DNA from: Clostridiales bacterium
GTDB lineage: Bacteria; Bacillota; Clostridia; Lachnospirales; Lachnospiraceae
Assembly (NCBI GenBank): GCA_019416265.1
Contig: DXXQ01000079.1
Coordinates: 1-11,213, forward strand
DNA: 11,213 bases
Direction of reading: 5' to 3'
Shown here: positions 1 through 7,680 of the stretch, one piece after another
Layout of the letters: each line of letters opens with the position of its first letter
How positions within the stretch are numbered: position 1 is the stretch's first letter
Program-made: the position numbers and the translations under genes
The notes under the pieces: model-generated
The model's database searches: none
What the model saw: only the letters and a program-made list of their open reading frames with translations
Told to the model about the DNA's origin: nothing

Positions 1-408
1 ATACAGATAAATACTTTCTATATAAGGAAGGACCAGAAGCTGACGGGATATCTCCCGGCTGGCAAGAACGGGAGCTGTGGAATCTAGGTCCAGAAGGGAA
101 AGATATGCAGACACACCGTTGCTTCCGAGAAGAGAAATGGCAACCTGATCCACGTTTTCATTCATCAGGTCAATGGTATAGTTGGTCTGGGACAAAAGCC
201 GCTGGTTGTAGCTGCGGGCGGATTTGACTGCAGAATCCAGATAATTCCCTGTGAGGAAAACAGCAAGGAGTAAAGTGGAAATAACCGCAGCCGTAAAAAA
301 AGATAACAGAAGAGAGGTGTAAAAACTTTTGCTGTTATTTTTTCTGTCCTGTTTTTTATGAGATTTGCCATAAAGGCTCTTGTAAATATGAGAAGTTTCC
401 CGGCGCAT
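1..408 (-). CDS. Membrane-anchored regulator, N-terminal fragment (AraC-type regulator or YesM-like sensor kinase)
   Basis: The reading frame is open from an ATG at 408 down to base 1 (136 codons), so the gene is cut by the window edge. An AGGAGAG ribosome binding site at 417-423 lies 8 nt upstream of this ATG. The protein starts with a basic cytoplasmic stretch (residues 1-29), then one clear transmembrane segment (about 30-53). A hydrophilic region follows, probably extracellular, beginning NYLDSAVKSARSYNQRLLSQ and ending in LPYIESIYLY. This plan matches the extracytoplasmic sensor region of large membrane-bound AraC-family regulators (about 750 residues) and also YesM-type histidine kinases. 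Both types commonly stand beside LplA/LplB/YtcP-type sugar transporters. The output domain is not in the window, so the two cannot be told apart; I favour the AraC type from the SQTNYTIDLMNENVDQ-like region. Its divergent position suggests that it controls the rightward genes. Confidence 0.75.
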   Translation of the reverse strand, partial: MRRETSHIYKSLYGKSHKKQDRKNNSKSFYTSLLLSFFTAAVISTLLLAVFLTGNYLDSAVKSARSYNQRLLSQTNYTIDLMNENVDQVAISLLGSNGVSAYLSLLDLDSTAPVLASREISRQLLVLPYIESIYLY

Positions 409-452
409 ACATTATTCTCTCCTATAGTAAATTTGTATAAAAATCTGCTTAT

Positions 453-481
453 ATTATAATTTGAAATGTTTTTTATGTCAA
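453..481 (-). promoter_or_regulatory. Consensus sigma-A promoter of the divergent regulator gene
   Basis: On the minus strand, TTGACA (481-476) is followed by a 17-nt spacer and TATAAT (458-453). Both hexamers match the housekeeping consensus exactly and the spacing is optimal. Transcription would start near 446, giving a leader of roughly 38 nt before the ATG at 408. Exact consensus in both boxes is uncommon for a regulator gene and suggests that the promoter is held down by a bound protein. Confidence 0.85.
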
Positions 482-482
482 C

Positions 483-505
483 AAAACACGTTGTTTTCGT
501 GTTTT
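483..505. promoter_or_regulatory. Dyad-rich candidate operator between divergent promoters
   Basis: Two overlapping inverted repeats are visible. AAAACA (483-488) and TGTTTT (492-497) form a palindrome around CGT. AAAACACG (483-490) and CGTGTTTT (498-505) form an 8-bp dyad around a 7-nt spacer. The hexamer TGTTTT also occurs as a direct repeat (492-497 and 500-505, 2 nt apart) and again at 467-472. The element lies one base upstream of the leftward -35 box and covers the rightward -35 box, a position suited to control of both promoters. The region is AT-rich, so some repetition may be chance. No binding protein can be assigned. Confidence 0.5.
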
Positions 506-518
506 TTAGAGTGATAAT
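491..518 (+). promoter_or_regulatory. Candidate promoter of the rightward transporter and catabolic genes
   Basis: TTGTTT (491-496), a 16-nt spacer and GATAAT (513-518) make a plausible sigma-A promoter with a weak -35 and a good -10. Transcription would start near 525, leaving a leader of about 130 nt before the oxidoreductase ATG at 655. The weak -35 lies inside the candidate operator, as expected for a promoter that depends on an activator or is blocked by a repressor. Confidence 0.5.
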
Positions 519-563
519 TACTTTTCGTAGAAGGATTTTCGAGAAAAACAAAGGATGTGGGAG

Positions 564-653
564 ATGTCTTTGTTGAAAAAAAGAAAGAAAGAGACAATAA
601 TGAATTCAGCAGCGGGACAACAAACAGCCCGTAAAAAAGGAGGAAAGGAATAG
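564..653 (+). CDS. Possible 29-residue leader ORF
   Basis: An ATG at 564 opens a 29-codon frame ending in TAG at 651-653, one base before the oxidoreductase ATG at 655. AAGGA at 551-555 lies 8 nt upstream of the ATG, so initiation is plausible. The peptide is very basic: it starts MSLLKKRKKE, ends ARKKGGKE, and has no membrane segment. Its last codons are also the AAGGAGG binding site of the next gene, so translation of the ORF would pass over that site and could couple or interfere with oxidoreductase synthesis. A short frame in a purine-rich leader can arise by chance, and I recognise no family. Confidence 0.25.
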   Translation: MSLLKKRKKETIMNSAAGQQTARKKGGKE

Positions 654-654
654 G

Positions 655-1881
655 ATGAAGAAAAATAATCAGGCGCTTCGCCTGGGGGTGATCGGATACG
701 GTGTCCGCATCGATATGCTGATGGATGAATTTGCATCTCTTCCCTTTGAAGCAAAGGTGACAGCCGTAGCAGATAAGAATCCTGCCCGCGTCCGGGAACT
801 GATGTTAAAGACCGGCTCCAAGGAAGTACAGCATGAAATGGAGATCGACAAGATTGACGGCCTCTGGAGAAAATCTTCCATGAATCCGGATGAGATCCGT
901 TTTTATGAGGAAGCAGAGGAAATGCTGGACAAAGAAGAACTGGACGGCGTAATGGTGGGAACCAACTGCAACACCCATACTCATTTTGCCAAAATGGTAA
1001 TGGAAAGAAATCTGCCTCTGTTTTTGGAAAAACCGGTGGCAGTGAGCAGAGAGGAACTGGAAATCTTAAAAGAATGTGATGCAAAGCCTCACGCTCCGGT
1101 AGTGGTTTCCTTCCCGTTACGTGTGACAAAGCTGATCCAGGAGGCAAAACGCATTGTGGACAGCGGAGCCATCGGAAAAATCGACCACATTCAGGCATTT
1201 AATGATGTAAGCTACGGATATGTTTACTTCCATGACTGGTACAGAGACGAATCTGTTGCCCACGGTCTGTTTTTACAGAAAGCCACACACGATGTAGACC
1301 TTCTGAATTATCTCACAGGAGAGAAACCTGTTGAGGTCTGCGCAATGAAATCTAAACAGATTTTCAAGGGCGATATGCCGGAGGGACTTCGCTGCAGCCG
1401 GTGCGACCGCACAGAAGACTGTATGGAAAGTACCTATCATATCGTAAATACAAGAAACGACATTCCGCGAAGTGATTATTGCTGCTACGCAAAGGATACC
1501 GGTAATGAGGACAGCGGAAGCATGCTGATCCGTTACGAATCCGGAATGCATGCCGTATACTCTCAGAACTTCTTTGCAAGAAAGGGAGCAGCAAGACGAG
1601 GTGCAAGACTTTATGGCTACAAAGGAACCCTGGAGTATGATTTCGTAAAAGACGAGATCAAGGTATATGACCATATGAGCGATAAGGTTACCGTTATAAA
1701 AATGAACGGTTCCTCCAACGGACACGGCGGCGGAGATTTCCAGCTTGTGAAAAACTTTGCAAACCTGATCCGCGGAAAAGAAGAGCAGTCCGTTTCTCCT
1801 CTTGCAGCCGGTATTGAAAGTGCATCTGCATGTATGGCAGCGAAAGAATCCGCAGAGCAGAACACATTCAGACTGGTATAA
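655..1881 (+). CDS. Gfo/Idh/MocA-family sugar oxidoreductase
   Basis: The 408-residue protein is an NAD(P)-dependent oxidoreductase of the Gfo/Idh/MocA family, which oxidises or reduces sugars, inositols and their derivatives in the cytoplasm. The N-terminal Rossmann fold shows GVIGYGVR at residues 11-18. The family's EKP motif is at 125-127 (catalytic-type Lys126), and the C-terminal domain carries KATHDVDLLNYL (209-220) with the expected His-Asp pair. A cysteine cluster (Cys247, Cys250, Cys256, Cys276, Cys277) lies in the C-terminal domain and resembles the insertion of a known subgroup. Length is normal for the family. AAGGAGG at 637-643 is 11 nt from the ATG. It is the first large gene of the rightward run, 15 nt before a permease gene, so it probably acts on the transported sugar. 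Substrate and direction of reaction cannot be read from the sequence. Confidence 0.9.
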   Translation: MKKNNQALRLGVIGYGVRIDMLMDEFASLPFEAKVTAVADKNPARVRELMLKTGSKEVQHEMEIDKIDGLWRKSSMNPDEIRFYEEAEEMLDKEELDGVMVGTNCNTHTHFAKMVMERNLPLFLEKPVAVSREELEILKECDAKPHAPVVVSFPLRVTKLIQEAKRIVDSGAIGKIDHIQAFNDVSYGYVYFHDWYRDESVAHGLFLQKATHDVDLLNYLTGEKPVEVCAMKSKQIFKGDMPEGLRCSRCDRTEDCMESTYHIVNTRNDIPRSDYCCYAKDTGNEDSGSMLIRYESGMHAVYSQNFFARKGAARRGARLYGYKGTLEYDFVKDEIKVYDHMSDKVTVIKMNGSSNGHGGGDFQLVKNFANLIRGKEEQSVSPLAAGIESASACMAAKESAEQNTFRLV

Positions 1882-1896
1882 AATAGGAGAGGACAA

Positions 1897-2820
1897 ATGT
1901 ATAAAAAAAAGAAAAAAAGTAAACTGAAAAAACAGGTTCCCTTTTATCTGATGATGTTTCCGGGACTGTTCCTTCTGGGGCTTCTCTGTTATCTTCCCCT
2001 TCCGGGACTTCTGGTAGCATTTAAGGATTATAATCCCATACAGGGAATTTTGGGAAGCGAGTGGATGGATCCCTGGTATAAGAACTTTGAGTTCTTTTTC
2101 AAATCCGATTCCGCAAGAACAGTAACCTTTAACACGTTGTTTTACAATCTGCTGGAAGCAGTTCTGGTAACGGCAGGCGCCATTGCGATCGCCATCCTTC
2201 TCAATGAAGTGAAAAACAAATACCTTTCCGGTATTTACAAAGGCGCGATCCTGATCCCTACTTTCTTATCCTGGGTTGTTATCCAGTATATCCTGTTCAG
2301 CTTCTTAAGTGTTGACAGAGGTATCGTAAATAACATGCTGGGAGAGGAAATCTACTGGTACAGCGAACCCGGTTACTGGAAAATCATCATGCCACTTGCC
2401 TATGTATGGAAAAATATCGGATACTATTCCGTTTTATATGTGGCAGCTATTGCAGGTATTAACACAGACTACTACGAAGCAGCCCAGCTTGACGGAGCTA
2501 CCAAATGGCAGCAGATCCGCTACATCACCCTGCCTCTGATCCGTCCAACAGTCATCGTTCTTTCCCTTCTCTGGGTTGGAAAACTGTTCAACGGCGGTCT
2601 GGGAGACTGGAACGGCTTCTACACCCTGCCGAACAATGCCGGCGCTCTGTACAGTGCAACAGATGTTATCGATACCTATGTGTACCGTTCCCTGAGCACC
2701 ATCGGCGATTACGGAATGTCCGCGGCAGTCGGCCTGTATCAGTCCATCGTGGGATTTGTCCTGGTTCTGATCTCCAATACGGTGATCAAAAAAGTAGACC
2801 CGGACAGCGCATTATTCTAG
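1897..2820 (+). CDS. Sugar ABC transporter permease, LplB/UgpA type (cassette 1)
   Basis: This 307-residue inner-membrane subunit belongs to the CUT1 (MalF/UgpA-like) permeases that import oligosaccharides and glycosides. A lysine-rich start (residues 2-12) precedes about six hydrophobic segments, at roughly 15-42, 85-103, 116-138, 160-187, 215-232 and 275-297. The cytoplasmic EAA loop that docks the ATPase is visible as EAAQLDGATKWQQIRYITLP (194-213) with its conserved Gly200. The protein ends DPDSALF, the same tail type as the paralogue at 8866-9786 (DKDSALF). Its binding site AGGAGAGG (1885-1892) lies just before the ATG, 15 nt after the oxidoreductase stop, which indicates one transcript. 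It should pair with the permease directly downstream. Confidence 0.95.
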   Translation: MYKKKKKSKLKKQVPFYLMMFPGLFLLGLLCYLPLPGLLVAFKDYNPIQGILGSEWMDPWYKNFEFFFKSDSARTVTFNTLFYNLLEAVLVTAGAIAIAILLNEVKNKYLSGIYKGAILIPTFLSWVVIQYILFSFLSVDRGIVNNMLGEEIYWYSEPGYWKIIMPLAYVWKNIGYYSVLYVAAIAGINTDYYEAAQLDGATKWQQIRYITLPLIRPTVIVLSLLWVGKLFNGGLGDWNGFYTLPNNAGALYSATDVIDTYVYRSLSTIGDYGMSAAVGLYQSIVGFVLVLISNTVIKKVDPDSALF

Positions 2821-2832
2821 GAGGAGGAAGCA

Positions 2833-3723
2833 ATGAAAAAAAAGAAATCTCATATTTTACCAAAAGCACTGCTTCATGGCGTATTTATCATACTGGCGCT
2901 GTGCTGTATTCTTCCTCTGATCCTGGTTGTAGGTATTTCCTTTACAGATGAAGCAACTCTCATGAGCGAAGGATATCATTTCATTCCAAGAAAATTCAGT
3001 CTGGAAGCATATAAATACGTATTCACCGGCGCAGCCTCTGTGCTCCGTGCTTACGCAGTCACCATTTTTGTCACAGTTGTGGGTACTGCATGTCACCTTC
3101 TGTTTATGTCCATGCTTGCCTATGCTCTGACAAGAGAGGAAGTAACTGCAAGAAACAAAATTTCCCTGCTGGTTTACATTCCGGTATTGTTCAACGGCGG
3201 ACTTGTTCCTTATTATATGTTGATGACAAGATACCTGCATTTAAAGAACACCATCTGGGTATTGATTCTTGTACAGCTTGTTTCGGCAGTCAATGTTTTG
3301 ATCATGAAGAACTTCTTCCGTACCATTCCGCAGTCCCTCATCGAGTCTGCAAGAATCGATGGTTCCGGAGAGTTCCGCACCTTCTTCTCCATTGTACTGC
3401 CTCTGTCCACACCGTCTCTGGCAAGTATCGGCCTTTTCGTTGCCATTGCTTACTGGAACGACTGGATGACCTGTTCCCTTTACATTGAGACACCGAAGCT
3501 TCACACATTGCAGTATCTGCTGCAGTCCCTGATGAACAACATCGGTTATCTTCAGGCAAATGCCGGAGCTTCCCAATCCATGGAGCAGGCCGTATTATCC
3601 CTTCCAAACGAAGGAGCACGAATGGCAACCTGTGTACTTGCCATCGGACCGATCATCTTCCTGTACCCGTTCTTACAGAAGTACTTTGCAAAGGGTCTTA
3701 CCATCGGTGCAGTGAAAGAGTGA
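2833..3723 (+). CDS. Sugar ABC transporter permease, YtcP/LplC/UgpE type (cassette 1)
   Basis: This 296-residue second permease subunit is of the MalG/UgpE-like class. A lysine-rich start precedes a first membrane helix at about 13-36, with further hydrophobic segments at about 73-98, 108-130, 140-158, 195-212 and 265-283. The EAA-loop equivalent is ESARIDGSGEFRTFFSIVLP (171-190), with Ser in the second motif position. YWND(W) at about 207-211 and a C-terminal KYFAKGLTIGAVKE are typical of the YtcP subgroup. The AGGAGG binding site begins inside the previous gene's stop codon, and the genes are 12 nt apart, so they are very likely co-translated and form the heterodimeric channel. No ATP-binding subunit follows. 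Confidence 0.95.
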   Translation: MKKKKSHILPKALLHGVFIILALCCILPLILVVGISFTDEATLMSEGYHFIPRKFSLEAYKYVFTGAASVLRAYAVTIFVTVVGTACHLLFMSMLAYALTREEVTARNKISLLVYIPVLFNGGLVPYYMLMTRYLHLKNTIWVLILVQLVSAVNVLIMKNFFRTIPQSLIESARIDGSGEFRTFFSIVLPLSTPSLASIGLFVAIAYWNDWMTCSLYIETPKLHTLQYLLQSLMNNIGYLQANAGASQSMEQAVLSLPNEGARMATCVLAIGPIIFLYPFLQKYFAKGLTIGAVKE

Positions 3724-3745
3724 TCCTGTAATGAATAGTATTCGT

Positions 3746-3762
3746 CCGCCGGAGCAAGGCGG
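3746..3762 (+). other. Intercistronic RNA hairpin without U-tract
   Basis: CCGCC (3746-3750) and GGCGG (3758-3762) form a 5-bp all-GC stem with a 7-nt loop in the 84-nt gap between the permease and substrate-binding-protein genes. No run of T follows, so it is not a standard terminator. It may mark an RNA processing or stability boundary upstream of the binding-protein message. A similar hairpin occupies the same position in the second cassette (10720-10739). Confidence 0.4.
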
Positions 3763-3807
3763 TTAAAGAATAGCAAAAACCAAACATTGTCAAGGAGGAT
3801 TTTTAAA

Positions 3808-5355
3808 ATGAAGAAAAAAAGATTAATGGCATTACTGCTTGCCGGCGTTCTCACCGGAAGTATGATGAGCGGAGCATGCGTGGAGGTTCAGGCAAAAGAT
3901 AAACCTGTGGAACTTTCCTTCTATATGATGAACAGCCCGGTCAATGACCAGGAACGTATCATGGAAAAAGCAAACGAGATCATTGAAGAAAAAATCGGCG
4001 CTCACTTAAATCTGATTATGGTTGATCCGGGAAGCTACGCAGAAAAAATGAACCTGATGATCAACTCCGGCGATCCATGGGATCTCTGCTTTGCAGCAAG
4101 CTGGGGCGGAATCAACTTCTATGAGAATGCACAGAAGGGCGCATACGCAGACTTAACAGAGCTTCTTCCGGAACTGGCTCCGGAAACATACTCCAGAATT
4201 CCGGAAGGTCTCTGGGACGGTGTATCTGTAGACGGTAAGATTTACGCTTCCGTAAACTATCAGCAGTGGGGAGCTGCTCAGAGAAGCGGTTTCCGTTTCC
4301 GCCAGGATATTGCGGAAGAGGTTGGATTTGACTGGGAATCCTTAAAAGGAAAACCAACCCTCGAAATCCTGGAAGCAACAGGAGATTTCCTTGGAAAAGC
4401 TGTTGAAGCACATCCGGATATGATCGGATTTGAAACTTCTAATACATACAGCCTGTTTGCAAATTCTCCGCTTCACTGGGATATGGAAGAAGTAGGCGAT
4501 GTGAAAACACCGGGATGGATCCGCTATGAAGATCCGGATACGATTATCAACCAGTTTGCAACAGAGGAATTTATGGAATACTGCAAGATCATGCGTGACT
4601 GGTATGACAAAGGCTATGTAAGAAAAGACGGCGCAACTGTCAATGACATTTCACCTGACAGAAAAGCTTGCAAGATCATTGCAGAGCCTACAACAGGATG
4701 GCCGGATTCCATCGATTTACCTGGAAACCCGGATATCAGCAAAATGAGTATGACTTTACAGAAGGATGCTCCTGCAGTAGCAGTTTCCAACACAAGAACT
4801 GTATTAAAAGCAGGCGCAGGCCCGAATGCAGCAGTAGCAGTAAACTCTCAGTCTCCTAACATTGAAAAAGCAGTAGAGCTGATCGAGCTTCTCAACACAG
4901 ACGATGAACTGTACATGCTGATCACTCAGGGTGAAGAAGGCGTAGACTATAATTACGATGAAGACGGAAACTGGGCTCCGGTAGACGGAAAATACAACTT
5001 TAACTATAACGAATGGCAGATCGGCCAGTCCTACAGCCCGGAATTTACACGTGCGGTTTATGGCAAGAACGAAGCCGGCGATATCCAGAAAGAAGCACAG
5101 AGCATCGTATACGAAGCAGACAAAACAGCAGATGTTTCTCCTCTGACAGGATTCGTATTTGACCAGTCTAATGTTAAGACACAGATCGCTAACTGTACTT
5201 CCATCATTGACGAAATGGTTCCTGCACTGAGCAACGGTGCTTTAGATCCGGAAAAAGCAGTTCCGCAGTTCTTAGAGAGACTGGAAGGCGCTGGTGTAAA
5301 CGACATCATCGCAGAAAAACAGGCACAGTATGATGCATGGAAAGCAGCAAAATAA
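3808..5355 (+). CDS. Extracellular substrate-binding protein, LplA/YtcQ type (cassette 1)
   Basis: The protein (515 residues) captures the sugar outside the cell and delivers it to the permeases at 1897-3723. I start it at the ATG at 3808 because AAGGAGG (3792-3798) lies 9 nt upstream; an in-frame TTG at 3787 would place this site inside the gene. The N-terminus is a signal peptide: MKKKR, a hydrophobic core to about residue 20, then SGAC with Cys24, and VQA before Lys30. The stretch around INSGDPWDLCFAASW (about 85-99) followed by GAYADLTELLPEL is typical of the large LplA-like solute-binding proteins. Length fits that family. Cys24 lacks the Leu/Val/Ile normally found three residues before a lipobox cysteine, so lipid anchoring is uncertain. 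Cleavage by signal peptidase I after VQA is an alternative. The ligand is unknown. Confidence 0.93.
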   Translation: MKKKRLMALLLAGVLTGSMMSGACVEVQAKDKPVELSFYMMNSPVNDQERIMEKANEIIEEKIGAHLNLIMVDPGSYAEKMNLMINSGDPWDLCFAASWGGINFYENAQKGAYADLTELLPELAPETYSRIPEGLWDGVSVDGKIYASVNYQQWGAAQRSGFRFRQDIAEEVGFDWESLKGKPTLEILEATGDFLGKAVEAHPDMIGFETSNTYSLFANSPLHWDMEEVGDVKTPGWIRYEDPDTIINQFATEEFMEYCKIMRDWYDKGYVRKDGATVNDISPDRKACKIIAEPTTGWPDSIDLPGNPDISKMSMTLQKDAPAVAVSNTRTVLKAGAGPNAAVAVNSQSPNIEKAVELIELLNTDDELYMLITQGEEGVDYNYDEDGNWAPVDGKYNFNYNEWQIGQSYSPEFTRAVYGKNEAGDIQKEAQSIVYEADKTADVSPLTGFVFDQSNVKTQIANCTSIIDEMVPALSNGALDPEKAVPQFLERLEGAGVNDIIAEKQAQYDAWKAAK

Positions 5356-5390
5356 TTTTACGTTAAATATTGTTACATACATTGACCTCC

Positions 5391-5421
5391 GAAAAGAGAG
5401 TGCTTCGGCACTCTCTTTTCT
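5391..5421 (+). terminator. Strong intrinsic terminator with UUCG tetraloop
   Basis: A perfect 13-bp stem (5391-5403 with 5408-5420) closes on the very stable tetraloop TTCG (5404-5407). The right arm ends CTCTTTTC and is followed by T, so the distal stem doubles as the U-rich release tract. It starts 35 nt after the binding-protein stop. Only 34 nt lie between the hairpin and the ATG of the next gene, with no convincing promoter there, so the downstream genes probably depend on read-through or on a promoter I cannot recognise. Confidence 0.85.
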
Positions 5422-5454
5422 AAAAAAGGGAGAAATTACAGACAGGAGAAGCGC

Positions 5455-7680
5455 ATGGATAAACAGATTATTATTAAACAGTACAAAGGAAGCCTTCCTG
5501 TAAAAGAGGAACGGTGGATTCCGGGAGAAGAGAAAGAACAGGTAAAGAACATGGGAGAGTTTCCGGTGAGAGTCTGTTTCAGTCAGGAAGACGATACCAT
5601 CATTTTGGAAGCGGAAATGTTAAATACCTTCAATGAGCCGATTTCTCTCTCTTTAGAATACGAAAAGAAAAACTGGAAAAAAACAGAATATGTATTTTTC
5701 CCCGGTGCAGTATATGACGGAAACCGCATGGACAGTAAAAAAATTCCTTATCCGCCTTATCACGCCGGAAAAACAGGGGGAAAATGGGATACTGTGATCA
5801 CAGACATTCCTCATCTTGAAAAAGAAACAGATTCCGCTATCCATTTCCGTTCCGGAGATATGACAACACCGGCAATGGGATATTTTGACAGAGAAAACAA
5901 AGAAGGTGAATTCCTGCTTGCTCCTCATGAAGTAAACGGTCAGTACACCGGATTTTCCATAGAAGAACAGAAGGATTCGGCATTTTTTACCATTTCCGTT
6001 CCTGCAGTGAGAGAAGGAAATAAATATTTCTTCGGAGAGCTTCCGGACGGCTCCGGATTCTTCCCTTCCAGTGATGTGGCTTCCGACGACGAGGGCATGA
6101 TCCTGAAGGAAGGGGAGCGGCTGCGCCTGGAAATTAAGAAACACCACATTATGGCTGAGGGTATTCCTTCTTATATCAAAGAGTGCAATAGCTGCCGCGA
6201 GGAACTGGAAAAGGGCAGTGATTATACAAGCATCCCGTTTTCCACAGCCTACGATGCAGTAAAAGAAAAATATATTGCGGAAAACTTTACAGATGAGGGC
6301 TATTACCGGGTAGGATCCGGAAACGATACTGTGCCTTCCTACTGGCAGGCCGGCTGGGTCGGCGGAGGCATGAATACCTGTTCCTTCTTAAGAGAGGATA
6401 AAGGAACGGCAAAAGAGCAGTCCCTTTCCACCCTCCGGTTTATTGCTGAGAAGCTTCAGAAGGAAAACGGCTGGTATGTGCCCATGTATGCAAAGGGGAA
6501 ATATTACGGCGATAATTTCCAGGATGACGGCTGCACCGTTGCTCTTGTGCGCAAAAACGGAGATATGCTTTACTTCTTATTGAAACAGGCAATGGAATTA
6601 TCCCCGTCTGTTCCTGAAGAAGCAGAAGTAAAAGAGATTCTGGAAGAGAGCCTTAAAAAACAGGCGGAGGCTTTTGTGCGGTTCTATAAGAAAAACGGGG
6701 AACTGGGCCAGTTTATTGACATGGACAGGGAGGAGCTTCTGGAAGGCGGAACTGCCTGCGGCGCAGTGATCCCGGCAGCCCTTGCCCTTGCTTATGAATA
6801 CTTTAAAAATCCCGAATACCTGGAAACAGCAGAGGCTCTTTGCCGGATTTATATAGAGGACTGCCTGGAAAAAGGAATTTTAAACGGAGGGCCGGGAGAA
6901 ATCTGTCAGGCGCCGGACAGCGAATCTGCTTTCGCTTTACTGGAATCCTGTGTACAGCTTTATGAGACAACAAAGAAGGAAAAGTGGCTTGCTGCAGCAA
7001 AGGATGCCTTTGAGATTGCCGTTACCTGGGTAATGAGCTACGACTTCCATATGCCAAAGACAAGCACAGCAGCCGGACTTCATGTTCACACAAGAGGAAC
7101 CGTGTTCGCCAATGCCCAGAATAAACATTCGGCACCTGGAATCTGTACCCATTCCGGAAACTCCATGCTGAAATTGTACCGTTTCACAGGAGAGGAAAAA
7201 TACCTTCTCTGGATGAGCCGTATCAGCCACGCCCTTTCCCAGTTCGTATCCTTAAAGGACCGTCCGGTTTATACTCTGGCAGGAAAAAATCTTCCTTCCG
7301 GCTATTTCAATGAACGTGTGCAGACAAGCGACTGGGAAGGAAAGGAAACCATCGGAGAATTTCTCTACGGTTCCAACTGGCCGGAGACAACCATGCTTCT
7401 TTCCTACACGGAGATTCCCGGAATTTACGTCAATACAGAGACAAAAACACTCTGGTGCGCTGACCATGTAAAAGCAGAGCTCATAGAGGAAAGGGAGGAC
7501 GGCGTTCTCTTGAAGATTTCCAATCCCTCTTCCTATGATGCAAGAGTACAGGTGCTGGCAGAGCAGGGAACAGGAGAAAAGCTGGGACATCGATACTATA
7601 AAGATATGAACGAAATCACAGTAAAAGCAGGAGAGGAAAAAATCTGCCTGTGTAAATTAAGAGGAGGAAAGAAAAAATGA
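5455..7680 (+). CDS. Putative cytoplasmic alpha/alpha-toroid glycosidase-like protein
   Basis: This is a 741-residue protein whose exact family I do not recognise. Residues 1 to about 235 look beta-rich. About 265-600 are helical, with repeated amphipathic helices and conserved-looking aromatic/glycine loops (SYWQAGWVGGG at 295-305, DNFQDDG at 353-359, GGPGEICQAPDSESAF at 478-493, HVHTRGTVFANAQNKHSAPG at 543-562). This is the pattern of six-hairpin glycosidases and related lyases or epimerases. A C-terminal beta-rich region (about 655-735) closes the protein. Asp and Glu residues in these loops (Asp354, Asp357, Asp358, Glu482, Asp488, Glu490) are candidate catalytic groups, but none can be assigned. 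There is no signal peptide or membrane segment, so it should act on imported material. AGGAG (5444-5448) is 6 nt before the ATG. It overlaps the next gene by 4 nt. Confidence 0.6.
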   Translation: MDKQIIIKQYKGSLPVKEERWIPGEEKEQVKNMGEFPVRVCFSQEDDTIILEAEMLNTFNEPISLSLEYEKKNWKKTEYVFFPGAVYDGNRMDSKKIPYPPYHAGKTGGKWDTVITDIPHLEKETDSAIHFRSGDMTTPAMGYFDRENKEGEFLLAPHEVNGQYTGFSIEEQKDSAFFTISVPAVREGNKYFFGELPDGSGFFPSSDVASDDEGMILKEGERLRLEIKKHHIMAEGIPSYIKECNSCREELEKGSDYTSIPFSTAYDAVKEKYIAENFTDEGYYRVGSGNDTVPSYWQAGWVGGGMNTCSFLREDKGTAKEQSLSTLRFIAEKLQKENGWYVPMYAKGKYYGDNFQDDGCTVALVRKNGDMLYFLLKQAMELSPSVPEEAEVKEILEESLKKQAEAFVRFYKKNGELGQFIDMDREELLEGGTACGAVIPAALALAYEYFKNPEYLETAEALCRIYIEDCLEKGILNGGPGEICQAPDSESAFALLESCVQLYETTKKEKWLAAAKDAFEIAVTWVMSYDFHMPKTSTAAGLHVHTRGTVFANAQNKHSAPGICTHSGNSMLKLYRFTGEEKYLLWMSRISHALSQFVSLKDRPVYTLAGKNLPSGYFNERVQTSDWEGKETIGEFLYGSNWPETTMLLSYTEIPGIYVNTETKTLWCADHVKAELIEEREDGVLLKISNPSSYDARVQVLAEQGTGEKLGHRYYKDMNEITVKAGEEKICLCKLRGGKKK

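Noticed and set aside
483..497. CcpA catabolite-repression (cre) site at the central CG of the dyad
   Set aside because: The flanks do not match the TG...CA ends of the cre consensus, so only an unassigned operator is supported.
518..1198. Long minus-strand open frame (226 codons) covering the leader and the start of the oxidoreductase gene
   Set aside because: The plus-strand frame encodes a clear Gfo/Idh protein. The antisense translation is Pro/Ser/Cys/Phe-rich with no recognisable domain, which is typical of a shadow frame.
1273..1896. Minus-strand open frame of 207 codons opposite the oxidoreductase 3' half
   Set aside because: It is antisense to a well-supported gene, has no good ribosome binding site or family resemblance, and is rich in Cys/Phe as expected from antisense codons.
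2505..2951. Plus-strand frame of 148 codons spanning the junction of the two cassette 1 permeases
   Set aside because: It overlaps two convincing permease genes in another frame, and its translation looks random and Arg/Ser-rich.
3787..3807. Upstream TTG start for the first binding protein
   Set aside because: It would put the AAGGAGG site inside the coding region and add residues before a standard signal peptide. The ATG at 3808 has ideal spacing.
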